5,057 nt of DNA from Bacteroidota bacterium (lineage in GTDB: Bacteria; Bacteroidota; Bacteroidia; Bacteroidales; UBA10428): the NCBI GenBank assembly GCA_024640925.1, contig JAHEEB010000409.1, positions 1 through 5,057 of the forward strand, given 5' to 3'. Both the position numbers and the translations under genes were made by a program. Every line of letters starts with the position of its first letter. Position 1 is the stretch's first letter. Under the pieces are notes generated by a model that was given only the letters and a program-made list of their open reading frames with translations, had not been told where the DNA came from and made no database searches. Shown here piece after piece: positions 1 through 5,057 of this stretch.

Positions 1-888
1 CCTGATGTTTGTGCTTTCTATGGTTTTTGAAAAAATTCTGTCGGTTTTTTGGAAAAGCGAAACAAATTGAGCCAACCTAATAGTTGGAAAATTTACGGGA
101 CGTAAGCGAAGAAACTTCCAGATATGGCTTTCAAGAGGCGATAACTGGTGTGCTTTTTTCAGGTATTCATATTCTTTTAACAAACTAGCCTGGTAATCGT
201 CTTTTGCATTTGATAAAAATCCTGCCTGGCCAAATAGCAAAGCTTCCTGCACAAAAGGATTGCCGGAGTATTTAATTAATAGTTTCAAAGGGGTCGATTT
301 GGCAAGCAATTCAAATGGTAAAGCATTTGTTTTGAAACCAAACCCCTTTGCTAAACCGATGTAGAAAGTCTCCTCCCAGTCTCCTTTGGTATAAGCGAGA
401 ATATCATTTATATACCGGGTCTTGCTTTCCAGTCTTTCAATGCAAAGCGTGTCGAGCCATATGCTTTTAAAAATTGTATCGACTGCTTTAATATCAGGGT
501 TACATGGAATGGGTTGCTGTTTGCTTAGAATATCCTGGTATTTCTGGTAGTAGCGTTTGTCGAATTTTAATTCAATAGTTGGAATTTGTTCACCATTTGT
601 CCTGAAAACAGGTTTATTGTTTTGAGCAACAACATGCAGAATTACATTGTCATAAGCGGCGTCTTTCTGGTGGTTGTGTGTTGCCCAGCTCGACGAGTCA
701 ACATGAATTTCTACATTTCCTGCCCATAACACCCCATTAATTCGAATCCGTGCATTAACAAAGTCGGGACCGGAATCTGAATTGTGCTGGCCTTGTGAAA
801 TGATCTCAACAGGTTCACCTGTATCGGAGATGATTTCTTTATCAAACAAACCTTGTTTCCAAATAAAATGTAAAAATTCTTCTTTCAT
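1..888 (-). CDS. DUF2851 family protein, 3' end beyond the left edge (partial)
   Basis: The minus strand reads open for 296 codons from an ATG at 888 to the left edge, with no stop. The protein starts MKEEFLHFIWKQGLFD and matches the DUF2851 family from memory. Its conserved N-terminal block spans residues 38-87: a GPDF motif (40-43), NGVLWAGNVEIH (51-62), then a His-rich stretch (H71, H73) and AYDNVILHVV (78-87). A second family-like block, RLRPVNFPTIRLAQF, lies at 261-275. I recall full-length members as a little over 400 aa, so roughly the last third is missing. There is no signal peptide or membrane segment, so it is probably cytoplasmic. Function is unknown. The spacing D42-x17-E60-x-H62 loosely resembles a PD-(D/E)XK nuclease core with His in place of Lys; that is inference only. 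An ATG at 893 is out of frame and meets a stop after two codons, so 888 is the start. The gene follows a terminator, so it is probably transcribed separately from the SusCD pair. Confidence 0.92.
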   Translation of the reverse strand, partial: MKEEFLHFIWKQGLFDKEIISDTGEPVEIISQGQHNSDSGPDFVNARIRINGVLWAGNVEIHVDSSSWATHNHQKDAAYDNVILHVVAQNNKPVFRTNGEQIPTIELKFDKRYYQKYQDILSKQQPIPCNPDIKAVDTIFKSIWLDTLCIERLESKTRYINDILAYTKGDWEETFYIGLAKGFGFKTNALPFELLAKSTPLKLLIKYSGNPFVQEALLFGQAGFLSNAKDDYQASLLKEYEYLKKAHQLSPLESHIWKFLRLRPVNFPTIRLAQFVSLFQKTDRIFSKTIESTNIR

Positions 889-912
889 AACATACCGTAT
901 TGCCTATGGGCA

Positions 913-942
913 TAAATATAGTACGAATTAATTAAAGTTAAA
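913..942 (-). promoter_or_regulatory. Weak candidate Bacteroidota-type promoter for the DUF2851 gene
   Basis: On the minus strand, TATATTTA (920-913) matches seven of eight positions of the Bacteroidota -7 consensus TAnnTTTG. A TTTA (942-939) lies 18 nt upstream, where a -33 TTTG-like element would be expected. Transcription would begin near 905 and give a short leader before the ATG at 888. The -33 match is imperfect, the region is AT-rich so chance matches are likely, and the upstream half overlaps the terminator's T-tract. The main support is that a gene downstream of a strong terminator needs its own promoter. Confidence 0.27.
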
Positions 943-976
943 AAAACTGCCCCAAGTAAATTAATACCTGAGGCAG
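940..976 (-). terminator. Rho-independent terminator of the susCD transcription unit
   Basis: Reading the minus strand from 976 to 947, CTGCCTCAGGTA pairs with TACTTGGGGCAG in a 12-bp stem closed by the loop TTAATT. Ten pairs are Watson-Crick and two are U-G wobbles. Seven T follow directly (946-940). The hairpin begins 29 nt after the SusD stop codon. There is no T-tract on the other side, and the wobble pairs become mismatches in plus-strand RNA, so it works only for leftward transcription. It marks SusD as the last gene of its operon and separates it from the DUF2851 gene. Confidence 0.88.
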
Positions 977-1005
977 ACAGTATAAAGATAGTTTAGAGAT
1001 TCTTA

Positions 1006-2544
1006 TTAATATCCTTCGTTTTGAGGGACTTTTGTGAGATTCAGGAACTCGTTTGGTATAGGCCAGCGAACATGTTGTGGAAGCATGTTGGCGCCAATTG
1101 CAGGACTGTTGGCTTGTACGCTTGAAATTAAAATTCCAAGGCGTTTTAGCATTGCGTAGCGATGTCCTTCATGACCTAACTCGCGTGATTGCTCTTCCAG
1201 TATGTTTTGTTCGTTCAGAGCAATAGGGTCAACACCAGCTCTTTCCCTCACAGCATCTAAGTATGGTTGACCGGCAGCTGTATTGCCTGCTCTCAAATAG
1301 GCTTCGGCGGCAATCAGGTAAGATTGCGATAGCCTGTATTGAATGATATTACGGTATCCTTCGGCTTCATCAACTGTTCGGCCCAAACTTCCATCTTCCC
1401 AGTATTTTGTAGTAGTGGGTTCAATAACTCTTACCCCAAGCCCGGCTGTTTCTGTCATGTTTTCTGCTGTTACCGTATCACCAATATTAACACCATCGGG
1501 CAATTCATCTACACCGGCACTGTCGATGTCGTATATCCAAAACCTTTTGTGCCATGCATTTAAACGTAAGTCTTTATTTTCAAATAGTGTCCAGTAATAC
1601 TCAGTAACAGACAATCTTGCCCAAGGTCTGCCTCCTTGTGCGAATGATCTTTTAACTCCATTTACCCTGTCGTATAAAGGGCAAATCTGCATAGATGTCC
1701 TTTGTTTACCACCATTTAAATTATCATATTCATCTTTTGAGAACTGCCACGAAAAGATAATTTCACTGTTTTCCTGGTGTTGTGTTGAGAATACTTCATT
1801 TATAGGGGCTAGTTTATAAGCCGGATCATTAATTACCTTTACGGCCATATCAGCAGCGTCTGTCCAATTGCCCAAGTCCATATAAGTTAATGATAAAAGA
1901 TGACGTGCAACACCTTTTGAAACACGCCCCCTGCTTGTTACATTACTAGCTTCGGGTAGAAGCTCGATTGCTTTCTGTAGATCTGAAACAATTAAGTCAT
2001 ATACTTCGCTTTTGTCGGTCAGGGTTACTGTTTCTTCCGGATCAGAAAATTCTTTGTCTGCAAGAACTATGTTGTCCCAATATTCAACCAGGTTTATATG
2101 AAAATAAGCCCTGAAGAAGTATGCTTCACCTAATACAGTATTTTTTCTGTCACCAGCAGGTGCATTGTCGATATTAGATATAATAGCATTTGCACGGCTA
2201 AGACCTGTATAATACCCGTTCCATATTGCCAATACACCAGTATTATCCGCGTCAAAATTGGAAAATGTCGCCATTTGGTTCCATACTGTCTGGTCAACAA
2301 TGTTTGTTCCTGCTTTCACTTCATCGGTATAAAACAGTTTGTAGAGGCAATAATCGTTTTCGCTGTAAACAAAGCGACCCCTTTCATATACTCCGTATAT
2401 GGCACCTTCCAAACCTTCCAGGCTCGTGAGCGTTGTGCTGAAAAGTAATTGATCTTGTGGTTCGATATTAATTATATCATCACTACATCTTGCGAAGGTT
2501 ATTATCGCAATCAGCATTATCAGATATTTATATTTGTTTTTCAT
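1006..2544 (-). CDS. susD-like: SusD/RagB family outer-membrane nutrient-binding lipoprotein
   Basis: Complete 512-aa protein within the usual SusD size range, running from ATG at 2544 to TAA at 1008-1006. SusD-family proteins are surface lipoproteins that sit as a lid on a SusC barrel and bind the ligand, usually an oligosaccharide and sometimes a peptide. Residues 1-20 form a lipoprotein signal peptide: Lys-rich start, hydrophobic stretch 8-18, lipobox ending at Cys20. SDD follows at once, an acidic tail typical of Bacteroidota surface-export signals. The N-terminal SusD-like domain covers about 21-220 and includes the helical TPR-like segments GEAYFFRAYFHINLVEYW (139-156) and GVARHLLSLTYMDLGNW (211-227). 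The C-terminal SusD/RagB domain covers about 260-512, with EPTTTKYW (375-382), the helix LIAAEAYLRAG (410-420), and the family-typical end HVRWPIPNEFLNL...NEGY. Arg19, just before the lipidated Cys, is unusual. It follows susC by 114 nt and precedes a terminator. No Shine-Dalgarno site is visible; the leader is A-rich, as is normal in the phylum. The ligand cannot be deduced. Confidence 0.97.
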   Translation of the reverse strand: MKNKYKYLIMLIAIITFARCSDDIINIEPQDQLLFSTTLTSLEGLEGAIYGVYERGRFVYSENDYCLYKLFYTDEVKAGTNIVDQTVWNQMATFSNFDADNTGVLAIWNGYYTGLSRANAIISNIDNAPAGDRKNTVLGEAYFFRAYFHINLVEYWDNIVLADKEFSDPEETVTLTDKSEVYDLIVSDLQKAIELLPEASNVTSRGRVSKGVARHLLSLTYMDLGNWTDAADMAVKVINDPAYKLAPINEVFSTQHQENSEIIFSWQFSKDEYDNLNGGKQRTSMQICPLYDRVNGVKRSFAQGGRPWARLSVTEYYWTLFENKDLRLNAWHKRFWIYDIDSAGVDELPDGVNIGDTVTAENMTETAGLGVRVIEPTTTKYWEDGSLGRTVDEAEGYRNIIQYRLSQSYLIAAEAYLRAGNTAAGQPYLDAVRERAGVDPIALNEQNILEEQSRELGHEGHRYAMLKRLGILISSVQANSPAIGANMLPQHVRWPIPNEFLNLTKVPQNEGY

Positions 2545-2581
2545 GTGTTAATTTTTTAATTGGTTTTTAAAGGTCACATGG

Positions 2582-2631
2582 AATAGCCATGAGTTAATCA
2601 TTTATGTGATATCTTATTTCTTATGGCTATT
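2582..2631 (-). repeat. Imperfect inverted repeat (hairpin) in the susC-susD spacer
   Basis: AATAGCCAT (2582-2590) and its exact reverse complement ATGGCTATT (2623-2631) flank a 32-nt AT-rich loop. In minus-strand RNA the 9-bp stem can extend inward by two more pairs past an A-C mismatch. A smaller competing pairing exists: TCACAT (2574-2579) with ATGTGA at 2604-2609, or with a second copy at 2652-2657. No U-tract follows, so it is not a terminator. It could protect the 3' end of the susC message or affect relative levels of the two proteins; this is inference. A 9-bp repeat in AT-rich DNA could also be chance. Confidence 0.42.
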
Positions 2632-2658
2632 TCATATACTATTATTTTCAAATGTGAA

Positions 2659-5057
2659 CTAGAAATTAATATTTGTTCCGAATGACCATGTTTTAACTGT
2701 GGGGAAAGATCCATAAGTGCTTTCTGGCGAATACGAATCTTTGTAATCGGTAAAATATTTAAGGTTATTCCCGCGGATGTATACCGATATACTCTGAACC
2801 GGAGTTTTCTTAAGAAATTCACGGGGTAGGGTATATTGCAACGATATATTTCGAAGGGCTATAAAAGAAGCATCTCTCATTTTTACGGCAGTTTCGTATG
2901 CATATGTCTGACTTACATTTGGTTGTGGAAACTCATTGGATGGGTTTCTCGGGGTCCAGTAGTCAACTTTTACCTGGTTATCACGACTTACCAGGTTTCC
3001 ATAGAAACCATTACATTTTTCAACTCCCTGTACACTCTCAAAAAGTATTGAGAATTCAAAATTCTTATAACTGAAGGAGTTTTGAAGCCCGCCATACCAT
3101 TCGGGGGTAGGGCTGCCAACAAATGTTTTGTCTGCTGAAGTGATAACACCATCGCCATTTACATCCCTGATTTTAGGATCGCCTGGTCCATAGCCACTTC
3201 TGTCAGGATGCATACTGGTGGCTATTGCCTCTTCGCCAGTCTGGTAAATTCCAATAAAATCATAATCGTATATTACATCAATATCCTCGCCGATAAACCA
3301 ACCATTGGCAATATCACTTATAGGATTTCCTTCTGCATCTACGCTCGAACGGTTCAAACTAACAATTTCGTTTTTGTCTTTTGCCCAGTTTACAGAGATT
3401 TCCCATTTAAAGTCACCATCAAGTACTTTGGCTTTAACATTTGCCTCAATTCCCCAGTTTTTGGTTTCTCCAACGTTGCTGATTGTTGTCCTGAAACCAG
3501 TGGTAATTGGAATAATTTCAGGCAAAAGCAAGTCAGTAGTGCGTGTTTTATAATAATCAAAAGAGCCTGAAATTCTATTGGTAAGCAGGCCAAAATCAAA
3601 CCCTGTATTAAATTGTCTGCTTTCTTCCCATTTAATGCTTTCGTTTCCGAAATTGCCTGTAGTTTTTCCGGAATATCCTTTACCATTAAACGAATACATG
3701 GAATTACCTGTCAGAGATATGTATCCATAATCCGCAATACGGTCATTTCCCATTACCCCATAACTGATGCGATATTTGAGCAAACTAATAATTTTATTGT
3801 CTTGCAGAAAAGATTCGTTACTGGCATTCCAGGCAAATGAAGCGGAGGGAAAATTACCAAATTTATTGTTTTCGCCGAACTTGGAAGAACCGTCTCTTCT
3901 CATTGTGAGAGTTAGGTTGTACCTGGAGTCATAGCTATATCCTAATCTTCCGACATAATAAACTTTGCCCCACTCTAACGGGGTTGTAGTAGTAGCTAAG
4001 GAAGGAAAGGAATAATATCCTAGCATATCCAGCAGTTCTCCTTGATCATATTGATCATCTGCTTTTAGTGTGGAGGAATTGAAGGTCTGGAAACCATAAA
4101 CAAAAGTTGCATCCAGGGAATGTTTATCAAGAAAAGATTTTTTATAATTTACAATATTATCGAGCAGATAGGTATTGGCTTCTACGTTTTCAAATTTCAT
4201 GGTGCTGTATGCTCCATCGTTATATTTATCAGTTGTAAACCTTCTCGACTTTTCAATTCGTTGTTCAATAAAACCATTAATTCTATATGTAAGTCCTTTA
4301 ATGATAGCAAACTCGACATAAGGATTAATATAGTTTCTTGAAATTTTTCTGTCGGCCATCGATTCCTTGTACATATAATAAGGATTATTCTGGAACTGAT
4401 CTCCCTTTACGGTTCGAACCAATGCTCCGGTTGAATCATAAATTCTACCAAGGGGTGAGTTGCCAATAAAATCGGTAAAATCAGGGTTATCCTGGTAAAG
4501 AACGGCAGAATTCCCGGTTTCGTCAGCATTACTTTTCGAAAGCTGGACTTTTACACCAGTTTTTAGAAATTTATAAGGCGAATATTCCGAGTTACAGCGA
4601 AGAGAATAGCGGTTATAATCTGTTTGTGGCACAATACCCTTTTCAAGGTAAGCATCACCATTCATATAGTAAGTGAATTTATCGGTTCCTCCAGACATGG
4701 AAACACCGGCATTTCTTACATTTCCCTGTCGAAGCACTTTATCATGCCAGTTAATTTCGTTTCCTGCATTCCAGTTGGCTAATTCAACCGGATCGGTAAG
4801 AACATCAGCTAAGGTATTTGGTCTCCCGGCTCCTTCAGCTGCATCCATTTTTAACTGAACGTATTCTTTTGCATTAAACATGGTGGGTAACTGGGTCAAT
4901 TCAGTTACTCCATATGAGGCATTTACTGAAATAGAAGGTTTTCCCTGGAATCCGTTTTTAGTGGTTATAAGAATAACTCCATTGGCTCCGCTTGTTCCAT
5001 ATATCGAAGCAGCAGCAGCATCCTTTAAAATATCAATTGAAGCTATATCAGCAGGAT
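2659..5057 (-). CDS. susC-like: SusC/RagA family TonB-linked outer-membrane transporter, 5' end beyond the right edge (partial)
   Basis: The last 798 codons of a TonB-dependent transporter, open to the right edge and ending in TAG at 2661-2659. SusC proteins are 22-strand outer-membrane barrels that import ligands delivered by SusD, using TonB/ExbBD energy. The visible part begins inside the plug with PADIASIDILKDAAAASIYG and SGANGVILITTKNG, the family's plug signature. The stretch SMSGGTDKFTYYMNGDAYLEKGIV (about visible residues 119-142) leads into the barrel. Barrel hallmarks follow: TMRRDGSSKFG, LLKYRISYGVMGN, GFRTTISNVGETKNWGIE, the Asp/Gly loop DVNGDGVIT (3165-3139), and FVGSPTPEWYGGLQNSFSY. 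It ends in Phe (TNINF), as expected for the last barrel strand. Family members usually run to about 1000 aa, so roughly 200-250 residues are missing: signal peptide, carboxypeptidase-regulatory-like domain, TonB box and first part of the plug. An in-frame TTG at 4899 is not the start, because conserved plug sequence continues upstream of it. No frameshift or internal stop is visible. Substrate unknown. Confidence 0.97.
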   Translation of the reverse strand, partial: PADIASIDILKDAAAASIYGTSGANGVILITTKNGFQGKPSISVNASYGVTELTQLPTMFNAKEYVQLKMDAAEGAGRPNTLADVLTDPVELANWNAGNEINWHDKVLRQGNVRNAGVSMSGGTDKFTYYMNGDAYLEKGIVPQTDYNRYSLRCNSEYSPYKFLKTGVKVQLSKSNADETGNSAVLYQDNPDFTDFIGNSPLGRIYDSTGALVRTVKGDQFQNNPYYMYKESMADRKISRNYINPYVEFAIIKGLTYRINGFIEQRIEKSRRFTTDKYNDGAYSTMKFENVEANTYLLDNIVNYKKSFLDKHSLDATFVYGFQTFNSSTLKADDQYDQGELLDMLGYYSFPSLATTTTPLEWGKVYYVGRLGYSYDSRYNLTLTMRRDGSSKFGENNKFGNFPSASFAWNASNESFLQDNKIISLLKYRISYGVMGNDRIADYGYISLTGNSMYSFNGKGYSGKTTGNFGNESIKWEESRQFNTGFDFGLLTNRISGSFDYYKTRTTDLLLPEIIPITTGFRTTISNVGETKNWGIEANVKAKVLDGDFKWEISVNWAKDKNEIVSLNRSSVDAEGNPISDIANGWFIGEDIDVIYDYDFIGIYQTGEEAIATSMHPDRSGYGPGDPKIRDVNGDGVITSADKTFVGSPTPEWYGGLQNSFSYKNFEFSILFESVQGVEKCNGFYGNLVSRDNQVKVDYWTPRNPSNEFPQPNVSQTYAYETAVKMRDASFIALRNISLQYTLPREFLKKTPVQSISVYIRGNNLKYFTDYKDSYSPESTYGSFPTVKTWSFGTNINF

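Noticed and set aside
1339..1597. Two overlapping plus-strand open frames of 74 and 84 codons
   Set aside because: They lie wholly antisense to a well-conserved part of SusD, are Cys/Ser/Pro-rich with no recognisable motif, and have no spacing or leader suggesting a gene.
2582..2631. Intercistronic hairpin read as a terminator between susC and susD
   Set aside because: The stem is AT-rich with a 32-nt loop and no T-tract follows it on the minus strand; these two genes are normally co-transcribed.
2598..2822. Minus-strand 74-codon frame across the susC 3' end and the spacer
   Set aside because: Most of it overlaps the conserved C-terminal barrel strands of SusC in another frame; the translation shows no family features.
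3208..3686. Several plus- and minus-strand open frames of 82-120 codons inside susC
   Set aside because: All are out-of-frame or antisense readings of strongly conserved SusC barrel sequence and resemble no known protein.
4043..4060. Short direct repeat TGATCAT...TGATCAT
   Set aside because: It lies within susC and reflects the Asp/Gln-rich peptide DDQYDQG; it is too short to be a meaningful repeat.
4897..4899. In-frame TTG as a possible start of SusC
   Set aside because: The frame continues upstream with 52 more codons that encode the conserved SusC plug signature, so this is an internal Leu codon.

Overview
The window looks like chromosomal DNA from a member of the Bacteroidota. It is AT-rich, has A-rich leaders instead of clear Shine-Dalgarno sites, and carries a SusC/SusD outer-membrane uptake pair. 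It also carries a DUF2851 protein, a family I know mainly from this phylum. Genus and habitat cannot be read from the sequence. All three genes lie on the minus strand, so the biological order runs from right to left.

Right to left: (1) 5057-2659 holds the last 798 codons of a SusC-type TonB-dependent transporter. It enters from the right edge in the middle of the plug domain; its signal peptide, N-terminal extension and TonB box lie outside the window. (2) 2658-2545 is a 114-nt intercistronic spacer with an imperfect hairpin and no U-tract. (3) 2544-1006 is a complete SusD/RagB-family lipoprotein of 512 aa. (4) 1005-889 is a 117-nt spacer containing a strong minus-strand intrinsic terminator (12-bp stem, 6-nt loop, 7 U) and a weak candidate promoter for the next gene. 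(5) 888-1 is the first 296 codons of a DUF2851-family protein of unknown function, which runs off the left edge.

SusC and SusD should be co-transcribed and act together at the outer membrane. SusD is the surface lid that captures a ligand, and SusC is the TonB-powered barrel that imports it. The terminator right after SusD means the pair closes its transcription unit. Any enzymes, surface glycan-binding proteins or regulators of the same uptake locus would have to lie upstream, beyond the right edge, or elsewhere. The DUF2851 gene is probably a separate housekeeping-type unit with no demonstrable link to the transporter.

I found no RNA genes, mobile elements, CRISPR arrays or clearly new system. 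The more interesting points are modest: the nuclease-like residue layout in the DUF2851 protein, the Arg just before the SusD lipobox Cys, and the hairpin between susC and susD.
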